Origin: Nevskiales bacterium
Lineage (GTDB): Bacteria; Pseudomonadota; Gammaproteobacteria; Steroidobacterales; GCA-2729495
Length of the DNA stretch: 64,000 bases
Assembly (NCBI GenBank): GCA_011526045.1
Contig: WYBE01000068.1
Location: 62,001-126,000, forward strand
Direction of reading: 5' to 3'
Shown: positions 9,148 to 18,100 of the stretch, one piece after another
How the letters are laid out: the number at the start of each line of letters is the position of its first letter
Position numbering within the stretch: the stretch's first letter is position 1
Notes under the pieces: model-generated
Database searches by the model: none
The model's input: the letters and a program-made list of their open reading frames with translations, nothing else
Told to the model about the DNA's origin: nothing
Translations under genes and position numbers: made by a program

Positions 9148-9957
9148 TCACGGCCTCTGTTCGGGACGAACGGCTTCGCGTGGAGCGGCGACCGGCGATT
9201 TGTCCGGTCCTGGCTCCAGCTGGATGACACGTCCGGAGCCGAACACCTTTGAGGAGACGTGTTCGGGTTGCCTGTGAAGCCGCACGTCGCCCGAGCCGAA
9301 AATGGAGACCTCGACATCGCCATTGGGCGCGACATCGGCATCGCCGCTGCCGAATATGCTGGCATCGAGGTCCCTCGTCGTGAGCTCGCCGAGTCTGGCG
9401 CTGCCCGAGCCGAAGATCCGCAACCCCATCCTTTCGACCGTGCCGCCACCTTCCACGGATCCGCTGCCGCGGATGTCGATACTGATTTCCCGCTGGGACA
9501 CGTTCTGCAGTACCAGCTTGCCGCTGCCGTTGAGGCCGATCGCTTCCAGCGAGGGCCCTCGGATCCGGACCTCCAGCGAGGAGGTGCGTGGGTAGGCCGG
9601 TGGCGCGTCGAACAGGATCGCCCCTTGGTCGATGCGCAGATGCTCAACACTCGAAGCCTGGCCCTTGACGCTCACGCGCCACTCGGGCCCGGATTCGTAA
9701 TACACGACGCCGGGAATGTAGATCTCCGCGCTCTCGCCGCCGTTCCAGGCGAATTCGCGCGTGACGATCTCGCCGGACTCGACGAAGGGCGTCTGCCCCG
9801 CCCACGGGCGAAGGCTCCACCATCCCGGTTGGTAGGGCGTCCCGGATGAGAACGGAAACGAAAATCCGCGATAGGGACTGAGCGCGCTGGCCAGCGACAG
9901 GCAAATGATCGAAGCCGCGATGCCCGTGGCGGCGACGATAACCAGTGATCTAGCCAT
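9148..9957 (-). CDS. DUF2807-like exported beta-helical protein
   Basis: A 269-residue protein with an N-terminal signal/anchor (LVIVAATGIAASIICLSLAS). The C-terminal half has repeated short strands ending in GSG (GLNGSGKL, IRGSGSVEG, IFGSGSARLGEL, IFGSGDADV, IFGSGDVRL, VFGSGRV). This regular G-S-G pattern is typical of the putative auto-transporter-adhesin/head GIN (DUF2807/DUF4097) families, which fold as a beta-helix. The order PadR, DUF1700-like, DUF2807-like is a recurrent bacterial arrangement. Its role is unknown; it probably acts at the envelope. Confidence 0.75.
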   Translation of the reverse strand: MARSLVIVAATGIAASIICLSLASALSPYRGFSFPFSSGTPYQPGWWSLRPWAGQTPFVESGEIVTREFAWNGGESAEIYIPGVVYYESGPEWRVSVKGQASSVEHLRIDQGAILFDAPPAYPRTSSLEVRIRGPSLEAIGLNGSGKLVLQNVSQREISIDIRGSGSVEGGGTVERMGLRIFGSGSARLGELTTRDLDASIFGSGDADVAPNGDVEVSIFGSGDVRLHRQPEHVSSKVFGSGRVIQLEPGPDKSPVAAPREAVRPEQRP

Positions 9958-10013
9958 TGTTGGTCTCCTTGTCTGCCGCGACGCCCGGCTCAATGGCGTC
10001 GCCGTCGGGTGGG

Positions 10014-10583
10014 TCAGGCGGTTCCATCGGTTGGCCTCAATACCTGATAGTGGAGCCGGGCGTATTTGCTCAGCAGCAGCAGCAGGCCTTCCATCGCCAG
10101 CAGCAGTAGTGCTCCCCAACCGATGCCGGCGGCGATCAGGCCGACACCAGCCAGGACGAAGCTGACTGCATCGCTCGAGCCGGATGGCCTCGCCCAGGGC
10201 AGGCTCGCCAGCACACCAAAGCCGGCGATGATCAGGGCGAAAAGCACCACGCCGATGACGAATGCGATCAGGCCGAGCACGCACAGGAGAGGCAACAGGA
10301 TGATCAGGTCGAGCGCCGCCAGGCCACAAAGGGCAACAATGGCGCCGAAGAAATTTCCCGGCGTGCGGCTGCTTTGCCAGCGCCGCAGTCCCGTTTCCGC
10401 GCGCAGCTCCCTCGCGAGCCGCTTCGGATCCCCGAGTGCACCGGCGACTTCCTGTTCACTACGTCCCGCAGCATATGCTTCGGCGAAGTGGGCAGCATAA
10501 TCGGCAACGATGTCTTCGACTTCCTGTGGGCGCAGGCCGCGCAGGGTGGCGCGCAGCTCGGCCAGAAACTGTTCGCAGTTCAT
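10014..10583 (-). CDS. DUF1700-like (HAAS) membrane protein
   Basis: A 189-residue protein. The N-terminal segment (MNCEQFLAELRATLRGLRPQEVEDIVADYAAHFAEA, abbreviated here as the HAAS signature; it continues to GDPKRLARELRAE) is a soluble helical domain. Several transmembrane helices follow (about 90-175), rich in Leu, Ile and Ala. In the family, HAAS proteins are partners of the PadR-like regulator encoded next to them and are thought to relay an envelope signal. The ATG at 10583 overlaps the padR stop as ATGA, which indicates translational coupling. Confidence 0.78.
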   Translation of the reverse strand: MNCEQFLAELRATLRGLRPQEVEDIVADYAAHFAEAYAAGRSEQEVAGALGDPKRLARELRAETGLRRWQSSRTPGNFFGAIVALCGLAALDLIILLPLLCVLGLIAFVIGVVLFALIIAGFGVLASLPWARPSGSSDAVSFVLAGVGLIAAGIGWGALLLLAMEGLLLLLSKYARLHYQVLRPTDGTA

Positions 10584-10906
10584 GCCTTGTCTCCGACGAT
10601 TTTTGCGATGGAACGCGCGAAGACCTCCCACTCGGCCTTCTGCGCCGCGAATGCAGCCCGACCCGCGGCAGTGAGCTTGTAGTACTTGCGCGGCGGGCCG
10701 CTCGCCGACTCCACGAGATAGGTCTTCACCAGGCCGTCCGCCTGCATGCGCCGCATCAGGGGGTAGATCGTGCCCTCACCCATACCGATGTCCTCCGCGA
10801 GGCGGCTGGCGATTTCGTAGGCGTAGCTGTCCTGGCGGGAAAGCATTGCCAGAACGCAGAGATCCAGCACGCCTTTTTTCCATTGAACCTGGGCCGACTC
10901 TGTCAT
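10580..10906 (-). CDS. PadR-family transcriptional regulator
   Basis: A 108-residue winged-helix repressor: LDLCVLAMLSRQDSYAYEIA, EGTIYPLMRRMQADGLV and SGPPRKYYKLTAAGRAAF are the PadR signatures. The gene opens a minus-strand operon with a HAAS protein, a DUF2807-like protein and a hydrolase. A perfect inverted repeat overlapping its promoter suggests autoregulation. The effector is not known. Confidence 0.9.
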   Translation of the reverse strand: MTESAQVQWKKGVLDLCVLAMLSRQDSYAYEIASRLAEDIGMGEGTIYPLMRRMQADGLVKTYLVESASGPPRKYYKLTAAGRAAFAAQKAEWEVFARSIAKIVGDKA

Positions 10907-10932
10907 GGGCTCTCGATTACCTGTCGGGATGG

Positions 10933-10961
10933 ATGATATTGCTAGCTATCATGTATTGCAA
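10933..10961 (-). promoter_or_regulatory. Promoter of the padR operon with embedded inverted-repeat operator
   Basis: Reading the minus strand, TTGCAA (10961-10956), a 17-bp spacer and TATCAT (10938-10933) form a sigma-70-type promoter. Within it, ATGATA-N8-TATCAT (10933-10952) is a perfect 6+6 inverted repeat. PadR proteins typically bind inverted repeats with an 8-bp spacer. The repeat covers the -10 box, as expected for a repressor site. Confidence 0.6.
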
Positions 10962-11050
10962 GGTACCTATCGTAACCCTATAGTGTCGCTGTCACTGAGC
11001 CACCAACCGACCGACGGTCCGATGGGCCGTCGTGCCCAAGGAAGTGAGTC

Positions 11051-12790
11051 ATGACGCCCGTACATAAGTTATCAACGCGTCTCGCCGGCCTTGTCTGGCT
11101 GTTGCTCTCTGCGTCTCCTTCGACCGCAGAGATCAGCAATGGGACCATCGTCCTCGCCAAGGGCCTGGATCCGAAGGTTGTAGCCATCGTCGACAAGTAT
11201 CGTGCGTCAATTCCCCGGATGATGGACGAACAGAAGGTGCCGGGACTTGCCATCGCATTGTTGTTTGGGGGCAAGCTGGTCTGGGCGGAGGGTTTCGGCG
11301 TAACCGATGCCCAGTCGAACCGCCCGGTCACGCCCGACACGACGTTCAGCGTTCAGTCGATATCGAAGACCTACACGGCTACGGCCGTGATGGCCGCTGT
11401 CGATGAGGGGATGGTGGCGCTGGATGAGCCCATCACGTCCTATTTGCCCTCATTCACCGTTCACAGCCGCTTCGAAGACGACCCTCAGAAGAAAATGACC
11501 TTGCGCCTACTGCTCAGCCATCATGCCGGGTTTACGCATGAGGCACCCATCGGCAACAACCACGACGATGACACGCGATCCTTTGACGCCCATATCAGGA
11601 GCATCAGTGATACCTGGCTGAAATTCCCCGTCGGCCAGAGATATGAATACTCCAATCTCGGTATTGATCTCGCGGGCCATATTCTGGAAATCGTCTATCG
11701 CCGACCGTTCGCGCAAGTGATGTCGCAGAAAGTCTTCCGGCCGCTTCGTCTCGGGAACACAACGGTCGATCAGGACGCCATTGAGAAGTCAAAGGACAGG
11801 GCCATTGGGCACACGAAGAACCACGATCAGGTACCGGTGCGTATAGCGATGATCCCGGCCGGGGGCGTCTATACCAACGTCCGGGACATGGCACGCTTCA
11901 TGCAGTTCCATATGAACGGTGGGAAAGTGGGCAGGAAAACTGTGATCAACAGAGATGTCCTGGCCACCATGTACATTCCCTGCTGCGGAGTAGAGGACAG
12001 TGCATATGGGCTGGGCGTCGCGGCGGCGGGGAGGCGGTTCGGGGATACGCTGGTCATGTCGCACGGGCACAGTGGCGGCGGGCTCGGCTTCCTGTCGGAT
12101 ATGTACTGGTTCTCCGAGCTTGGCGTTGGCGTGGTGGTCCTCACGAATAGCGACAATCATCGGATGCAGGTCACGCTCTGCAGCGCCCTGTCCCAGGAGA
12201 TATTCGAGGTTTTCCTCGGCAAGAAGGGCGTGACGAACGACGATTCTCGAAGAGCCCGTCAGCCGGCATCAATCGACGAAGCGCGGCTTAGACAGCTCGC
12301 GGGTCTTTACGTCGGCCCCCCGGATGTCGAACTTGCGTTTCGGGGCCCGCGTCTGGGGATGAATGCTCAATCAGGATTCTATCCGGCGACGTTCTTCAGC
12401 ACCGACGAGATGGAGGTGAAGACGCCCTCCATGACGTTATCCTGTCGTTTCCACTCAGACGGGCAGCGAGATCCGGCATGGGCGGATTGCACGGTGGACG
12501 TCGGAGTCATGCGCATTTCAGGGACGTTGGCTTACAACGGCGGCCCTTACGATCCCGAGGGCCCGGATAAGAAGGAGTGGGGCGTTTTTCTGGGTGATTA
12601 CGATATCCCCCAGTGGGGCAAGGTCGTTGATACCGTCAATCTGCATGTCGAGAACGGGTATCTTTACTTCGGTAGGTACAGGGTCGTCGATGAAATCGCC
12701 CCGGGTTTGTTTTTTCTCAGCAACGGGGAAGCGCTCGACCTGCGGAAGCAACCGCCTATGTTTGGAAGCGTTGCCATGATCCGGAGGTGA
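11051..12790 (+). CDS. Serine hydrolase of the beta-lactamase/PBP (class C-like) family
   Basis: A 579-residue exported protein with a signal peptide ending near STAE. The serine-hydrolase domain (about 45-390) has the S-x-x-K motif SISK near residue 103, the Y-x-N motif YSN near 200 and a HGHSGGG stretch near 337 in the KTG position. A C-terminal lipocalin-like extension of about 180 residues follows, as in many PBP4*/esterase EstB-like proteins. The reaction (D-amino-peptide, ester or beta-lactam) cannot be set. Its codon usage looks less GC-extreme than its neighbours. Confidence 0.85.
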   Translation: MTPVHKLSTRLAGLVWLLLSASPSTAEISNGTIVLAKGLDPKVVAIVDKYRASIPRMMDEQKVPGLAIALLFGGKLVWAEGFGVTDAQSNRPVTPDTTFSVQSISKTYTATAVMAAVDEGMVALDEPITSYLPSFTVHSRFEDDPQKKMTLRLLLSHHAGFTHEAPIGNNHDDDTRSFDAHIRSISDTWLKFPVGQRYEYSNLGIDLAGHILEIVYRRPFAQVMSQKVFRPLRLGNTTVDQDAIEKSKDRAIGHTKNHDQVPVRIAMIPAGGVYTNVRDMARFMQFHMNGGKVGRKTVINRDVLATMYIPCCGVEDSAYGLGVAAAGRRFGDTLVMSHGHSGGGLGFLSDMYWFSELGVGVVVLTNSDNHRMQVTLCSALSQEIFEVFLGKKGVTNDDSRRARQPASIDEARLRQLAGLYVGPPDVELAFRGPRLGMNAQSGFYPATFFSTDEMEVKTPSMTLSCRFHSDGQRDPAWADCTVDVGVMRISGTLAYNGGPYDPEGPDKKEWGVFLGDYDIPQWGKVVDTVNLHVENGYLYFGRYRVVDEIAPGLFFLSNGEALDLRKQPPMFGSVAMIRR

Positions 12791-12965
12791 GATGTCGCCG
12801 AATGCCTACGGCTGCCGCTACTGGAAGCGGTTAATCGGGATTTTCTTAGCGCTTTCCCGGGCATGACGCTGCCCCGTTCGTCCGGGGCGAGACCAGCGTC
12901 CCACCTGCCGGCACCGGACCGCGCCCCCGGCAGACGCGAGAAGAGCGTGAAAACAGCCGTTCCGG

Positions 12966-13556
12966 TCAGCGCGCGCGCCGCGCCGGCATCCCGGCCCGGG
13001 CGAGAATGCCCGGCAGGTGACGGGCACGGATTTCCGCCCACTCGAGCAGCAGCCACGGCGTAAAACGCTCCGGCCTGGCCGCGATTTCCGCCGTCAGATC
13101 CGCTGGCGGGAGATAGCGCCAGGCGGCGATTTCGGCCGGGTTGGGCGCCGGTATCTCGCTGCTCAAGCCCGCGAACACCCAGCACAACTCGTGTTCCGTG
13201 CCGACGTCCTGGAAGCTCGCCCGGTACTCGAACTTGTACAGGAACGTCAGCTCACAGGCGAGCGCAAGCTCCTCGCGCAGGCGTCGGCGCGCGGCGGCCT
13301 CCACGGATTCCCCGCGCCGCGGGTGGCTGCAGCAGCTGTTGGCCCAGTGCAGCGGCCAGAGCGGCTTGGCGGCGCTGCGTTGTTGCAGGAGCACCTCGCC
13401 CGCGGGGTTGAACACGAATACGGAGAAGGCGCGATGCAGGAGGCCCGCGCCGCTGTGGCATTGTTCCTTGGAGGCGTAGCCGATGTCGCGATCCGCGGCA
13501 TCGACCCGGATCAGCACGTCGGACGGATCGTTTGCAGGCTCGCTCAGCGCGCTCAC
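12966..13556 (-). CDS. idi: Isopentenyl-diphosphate delta-isomerase, type I
   Basis: A 196-residue Nudix-fold enzyme that interconverts IPP and DMAPP, the starting units of isoprenoids. Seen are WANSCCSHPRRGE (catalytic Cys in N-S-C-C-S-H-P), a Nudix-like box GESVEAAARRRLREEL, and TEHELCWVF carrying the catalytic Glu/His region. The start codon overlaps the stop of the upstream HMG-CoA reductase-mevalonate kinase gene (ATGA), so the two are co-translated. It completes the end of the mevalonate route, but the phosphomevalonate kinase and decarboxylase genes are not in this window. Confidence 0.93.
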   Translation of the reverse strand: MSALSEPANDPSDVLIRVDAADRDIGYASKEQCHSGAGLLHRAFSVFVFNPAGEVLLQQRSAAKPLWPLHWANSCCSHPRRGESVEAAARRRLREELALACELTFLYKFEYRASFQDVGTEHELCWVFAGLSSEIPAPNPAEIAAWRYLPPADLTAEIAARPERFTPWLLLEWAEIRARHLPGILARAGMPARRAR

Positions 13557-15811
13557 GAGGCGCCGCCGATGGTCACGGCAATCGCCCGGTAGCCCTGTCG
13601 CTCGATCGCGGACTGAACCGGCGTGCTGTCCCCGTCGCAGAGCGCGATCATGGCGCCGCCGCCACCGCCGCCCGTGAGCTTGGCGCCCACTGCACCGGCG
13701 CCGCGCGCGATCCCGATCAGCCGCTCGAGCTCCGGCGTCGATACCTGGAGCGCGTTGAGCAGGCCCTGGCAGACGTTCATGAGTTCGCCGAGCGTCGCGG
13801 TATCGCTGTCCTGCACGGCGGCCACTCCCTGCAGGACGAGCGCGTCGATGTCATCGAAGATCTTCTCGTAGAGGCGCGGGTTGCGCTCGCGCGCTTCACG
13901 CACATGCCCCACGGTTTTTGCGGTCAGCCCCTCGGAGTGAGTCATGCCGACGACCAGGTGCAGTGGCGCGGTGATGTTGAGTGGCTCCACCAGCGGCGGT
14001 GTGCCGCGGCGAAATACCAGCGGCCGGCCGAATGTCGCCAGGGTGTTGTCGATGCCGCTCGGTTGACCGTGGGCAATCTCTTCCGAGAGCAGGGCCAGCT
14101 CGTTGACCTGGCTGTCGGTCAGCTGCAGGTGGAAATGCCGGTCCAGTGCCCGGATGATGGCGACCGCGATCGCGGCCGAGCCGCCGAGCCCCATGCCCCG
14201 CGGCACATCCGGAAACACCTCGATACGCAGGTCGCGCCGGGTGAGGCCGAGGCGGTCGAGGATGGCGCCGGCCGCCTTCTCGAAGGAACGGCGCTGGTCC
14301 GCGGGTTTCGCGAGCTGGTATTCGACGCCCCAGCGCGGGATCAGCAGCTCCACGCCGTGGCCGGCATCCGTGACCACCGCGCGGGTGGTGAGCGGCAGCG
14401 GCACGGCGATGGCATGACGCCCGTACACCACGGCGTGCTCCCCGAGCAGGATCACCTTGCCGTAGCCGACACCGAGCTCGCGATCCGCCTCGACCTGGCG
14501 GGCATCGGGCGGCGCCCCCCGGCGTTGCTCGACGAGTTGCGCCGCGATCTGCCGCGCCTTCCACACCTTGATGTCACCGTCGCGCAGCAGTTGCTCGAGT
14601 ACCTCGTCGAACAGTTCCGGCGTCGTTCCGGCCGCCTTCACCACGCTGCGTGCGTGCAGCGTCATGTGTCCCGTCTGGATGCCCTCGGTCGCCAGGGCAC
14701 GCAGCGCCGCGAAATTCTGTGCGAGGCCGACTGCCGCCATGACCTGGGCGAGTTCCTGTGCCGACTTCACTCCGAGCAGTCGCAGGTTCATTGCCACGCC
14801 GGGGTTGCTTTCCAGCGGCCCGCCGACGGTCCCGACTTTCAGCGGCATCTCCAGCCGACCCCGCAGGTTGCCCTGCTCGTCGCGCCACCACTGGGAGAGC
14901 GAACTGTATCGGCCATGCCGTGCCGCGTAGGCGTGGGCGCCGGCTTCCAGGGCGCGCCAGTCGTTGCCGGTCGCCAGCGCCACCGCATCCACCCCGTTCA
15001 TGATGCCCTTGTTGTGCGTCGCGGCCCGGTAGGGATCGACGTAGGCGAAATCCGAGGCGATGATGATGCCGTCGCGCACGCGCTCACCGGAAAAGCCCTT
15101 GCCGGCGAGCGCCGCGGGCGGCAGCGTGACCTCGGCCCGCGCCAGGGCGCGGTCCGCCAGATTGGAGAGGATCCGCAGGAAGACCGTGCCCTCGGTGATG
15201 GACTCCACCAGCGAGGCGACGCCCTCGCACATGCCGTTGACGAGGTTCGCGCCCATGGCATCGCGGGTGTCGACGAGCAGGTGCACGACCAGCATTTCCC
15301 CTTCCGTGTTGGTCAGGGGATAAGTGCGGACTTCGACATCGACCGCGCCACCGCCACGTGCGACCATGCGCGGGTGGAAGCTGTTGGCGAGATCGATGAT
15401 CTCCTGGCGTCGCGCGAGTATCGCGGTACTCGCGCGGTCCATGTCGGGTACGTCGATCACCTGGATCTGGCCGATGAGGATGGGAGGCGTCGTCGTCGCC
15501 GAATAGCCGCCGCTCCCGCGGGCAAGTTTCGCGGCGGCGCTCAGTGCAGCGACGATGGAGGGTTCCTCGACGACCAGCGGCACGACGTAGTCACGGCCGT
15601 TGATCAGGAAGTTCAAACCGAGGCCGATCGGCAGACCGAGCACGCTGATGACGTTCTCGATCATCTTGTCGGCGGCGTTGATGTCGAGAGTGGCCTCGCC
15701 GCGCGCGAGTTGCTCGACGTCGCCATCGGTCAGCAGGCCGCGTTCGTGCACGGCCCGAATGCGTTCGGCCGGCGACATGCGGTAGAAATGCGGGAATCGG
15801 GAGCGGGTCAC
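13553..15811 (-). CDS. mvaA: Fused HMG-CoA reductase (class II)-mevalonate kinase
   Basis: A 752-residue bifunctional protein. Residues 1-430 are a class II (degradative-type) HMG-CoA reductase: EEPSIVAA around Glu83, the cofactor motif DAMGAN at 184-189, HNKGIMNG with Lys268, TGNDWR with Asp284 and GHMTLHAR with His382. All four catalytic residues of the family are present. Residues 447-752 are a GHMP kinase of mevalonate-kinase type: GKVILLGEHAVVYG, DVPRGMGLGGSAA, PSGIDNT with the catalytic Asp588, and a KLTGGGGGGAM loop. Together they would convert HMG-CoA to phosphomevalonate. GTG 15811 is chosen because it aligns with known class II N-termini; the frame stays open to 16000. Each half is of normal length, with no frameshift. 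Confidence 0.93.
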   Translation of the reverse strand: MTRSRFPHFYRMSPAERIRAVHERGLLTDGDVEQLARGEATLDINAADKMIENVISVLGLPIGLGLNFLINGRDYVVPLVVEEPSIVAALSAAAKLARGSGGYSATTTPPILIGQIQVIDVPDMDRASTAILARRQEIIDLANSFHPRMVARGGGAVDVEVRTYPLTNTEGEMLVVHLLVDTRDAMGANLVNGMCEGVASLVESITEGTVFLRILSNLADRALARAEVTLPPAALAGKGFSGERVRDGIIIASDFAYVDPYRAATHNKGIMNGVDAVALATGNDWRALEAGAHAYAARHGRYSSLSQWWRDEQGNLRGRLEMPLKVGTVGGPLESNPGVAMNLRLLGVKSAQELAQVMAAVGLAQNFAALRALATEGIQTGHMTLHARSVVKAAGTTPELFDEVLEQLLRDGDIKVWKARQIAAQLVEQRRGAPPDARQVEADRELGVGYGKVILLGEHAVVYGRHAIAVPLPLTTRAVVTDAGHGVELLIPRWGVEYQLAKPADQRRSFEKAAGAILDRLGLTRRDLRIEVFPDVPRGMGLGGSAAIAVAIIRALDRHFHLQLTDSQVNELALLSEEIAHGQPSGIDNTLATFGRPLVFRRGTPPLVEPLNITAPLHLVVGMTHSEGLTAKTVGHVREARERNPRLYEKIFDDIDALVLQGVAAVQDSDTATLGELMNVCQGLLNALQVSTPELERLIGIARGAGAVGAKLTGGGGGGAMIALCDGDSTPVQSAIERQGYRAIAVTIGGAS

Positions 15812-16017
15812 GTGTGGAAGGCTTGTGGTCTGGAACGGGTCTGTTCGGGTCCGGACAGTTCGCCGCAGCGGCCCGAACACTAGCAGGATCGTGCTTCGAA
15901 TGCCACGCTGGCCGCGCAGCGATTGTGTGACGGGCGCATTCCGCCGCGAGCGAGGCGTTGCCGCGGTTCGTGATGATGCGACAATGTCGCGAGCATTCAT
16001 TGAGGAGTAGGGCGCCC

Positions 16018-18084
16018 ATGCGACAGGTCCTGGCCCTGGTGGTCGTCACCGCTTTCGTTGCGCCAGTCGCGGCGGACGAAGGCATGTGGACCTTCGATCA
16101 TTTTCCGGGCACGTTCGTGCGCGAGCGCTACGGCGTCAACATCGATAGCGGGTGGCTCGAACGGCTGCAACGCGCCAGCGTGCGGATCGAGGGCGGCTGC
16201 ACCGGGTCGTTCGTCTCTGCAAACGGCCTGGTGCTGACCAACCACCATTGCGTGACCGACTGCCTGGGCCGCATTTCCAGGCCGGACCGCGATGTGCTGG
16301 GAGCAGGATTCATGGCCGCGTCCTCTGCCGCGGAGGAGCGGTGCGCGGCCGAGCAGGTATCGGTACTCACGCGCATGCAGGATGTTACCGGCGTGGTCGC
16401 GCAGAGCGTGGGCGATGGAGCCGGTGCCGCGGCGAACGAGCGGCGCAAAGCCGCGCTCACCCGCCTGGAGAAGGAGTGCGAAGACGGTTATCGCGGCCGC
16501 TCCGATCCGCACAGCTGCGAAGCGGTGTCACTGTACGGTGGCGGGCAGTATTTCCTGTATCACTACAAGCGCTACACCGACGTGCGGCTCGTGTTCGCTC
16601 CCGAGGCGGACGTTGCGTTCTTCGGCGGCGATATCGACAACTTCGAGTTTCCCCGCTGGAATCTGGATTTCGCCCTGCTGCGCGTCTACGAGGATGGCAA
16701 AGCGGCTGCCACTCCGGCGTACCTGCGCTGGCGGCGTGGCGGGGCTTCCGCGGGGGAGGCGGTGTTCGTCGCCGGTCATCCGGGCAGCACCCAGCGGCTG
16801 GCCACGGCAGCGCAATTGCGCTTCGAGCGCCACCCCGTGCTCAGCCAGTGGCTCTTGCGGGCCGCCGAGCTGCGCGGACGTTACCTGCAGTTTGCTGCGC
16901 TCGGCGAGGAGCCCGCGCGCATCGTGCAGGAGCCGCTCTTCGGGCTGGAGAACGCACTGAAGGTGCGGCGGAACCAGATGATTGCGCTGCTCGATGAATC
17001 ATTCCTCGACGACCGCCGGGACACGGACCGCGCGCTCCGGCGCGCCATTGCCGCCAACGCTGCGGTTGCCGCGGATGCCAGCGCGTTCGACGACATCGTG
17101 GGCGCGCTGGCGCGTTACCGCGCGATCTACGAGCGGCATGTGTTTCTCGAGCAGGGCGCGGCCCTGCAGGGTGAGCTGGCGAATTACGCCAGGGTTCTGG
17201 TGCGTGTGGCGGCCGAGCGGGCGAAGCCGAACGAGCAGCGCCAGCGGGGGTACACGGACACGGCACTGCCGCTGTTGCGCCAGCAGGTTCTGGCGCAACA
17301 GCCTGTGTACCGCGAACTCGAGACCCTTCGGCTCGGCTATTCGCTGGCGAAGCTCGCCGAGTTTCTCGGTATCGATGATCCTGCCGTGAACCTTGCGCTG
17401 GGCGGCGAGGCACCGCAGGCGCTCGCCGCCCGCCTGATCGGCGCAACCCGCCTCGGCGATGCGGCGTTCCGCGAGCGTCTCTGGGAGGGCGGTGCCGCGG
17501 CTCTCGAGGCTGCCGACGATCCGCTGATCGACCTGGCCCGGCGCCTGGAACCGGAGGCGCAGAAGGTGCGCAGACAGTACGAGGAGGGGGTGGAATCGCC
17601 GCTGCTCGCCGCAGAGGAGAGGCTGGCGCGCGCGCGGTTTGCCATCCGCGGCACGAGCACCTACCCGGACGCGACCTTCACGCTGCGGCTCAGCTTTGGC
17701 GCCGTGCGCGGCTGGCGCGAGGGTGAACGCGACGTCGCGCCGTTCACCACGCTGGAAGGACTGTTTGCCCGCGCAACGGGACAGCCGCCATTCGAGTTGC
17801 CGGAGCGCTGGATGCGAGCGCGCGACGGTCTCAATCTCGACACGCGCTTCAATTTCGTCACCGACAACGACATTACCGGCGGCAACTCCGGCAGCCCGGT
17901 CGTCGATTCACAGGGACGCCTGGTCGGGCTGATCTTCGACGGCAACATTCATTCGATCGCCGGCGATTATCGTTTCGATCCGCAGCTCAACCGGGCGGTC
18001 GCGGTGCATCCGGCGATCATGGTGCTGGCACTGGACGAGGTCTACGATGCCGGGCACCTGCTGCGGGAACTGACCATCGAGTGA
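16018..18084 (+). CDS. S46-family dipeptidyl-peptidase (DPP7/DPP11-like)
   Basis: A 688-residue exported serine exopeptidase that removes dipeptides from N-termini in the periplasm. A signal peptide ends at VAAD. The chymotrypsin-like core has LVLTNHHCV near residue 76 (catalytic His), DIDNFEFPRWNLDFAL near 210 (catalytic Asp region) and TGGNSGSPV near 624 (catalytic Ser). Family length is about 700, so it is complete. I cannot decide between DPP7-type (hydrophobic) and DPP11-type (acidic) specificity from sequence alone. ATG 16018 starts at the signal peptide. Confidence 0.92.
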   Translation: MRQVLALVVVTAFVAPVAADEGMWTFDHFPGTFVRERYGVNIDSGWLERLQRASVRIEGGCTGSFVSANGLVLTNHHCVTDCLGRISRPDRDVLGAGFMAASSAAEERCAAEQVSVLTRMQDVTGVVAQSVGDGAGAAANERRKAALTRLEKECEDGYRGRSDPHSCEAVSLYGGGQYFLYHYKRYTDVRLVFAPEADVAFFGGDIDNFEFPRWNLDFALLRVYEDGKAAATPAYLRWRRGGASAGEAVFVAGHPGSTQRLATAAQLRFERHPVLSQWLLRAAELRGRYLQFAALGEEPARIVQEPLFGLENALKVRRNQMIALLDESFLDDRRDTDRALRRAIAANAAVAADASAFDDIVGALARYRAIYERHVFLEQGAALQGELANYARVLVRVAAERAKPNEQRQRGYTDTALPLLRQQVLAQQPVYRELETLRLGYSLAKLAEFLGIDDPAVNLALGGEAPQALAARLIGATRLGDAAFRERLWEGGAAALEAADDPLIDLARRLEPEAQKVRRQYEEGVESPLLAAEERLARARFAIRGTSTYPDATFTLRLSFGAVRGWREGERDVAPFTTLEGLFARATGQPPFELPERWMRARDGLNLDTRFNFVTDNDITGGNSGSPVVDSQGRLVGLIFDGNIHSIAGDYRFDPQLNRAVAVHPAIMVLALDEVYDAGHLLRELTIE

Positions 18085-18100
18085 GTGGGGTGAACGACTG

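Noticed and set aside
13532-15883. A 783-codon plus-strand open frame opposite the HMG-CoA reductase-kinase gene
   Set aside because: The minus-strand protein has all family motifs. The plus frame has none and shows shadow composition.
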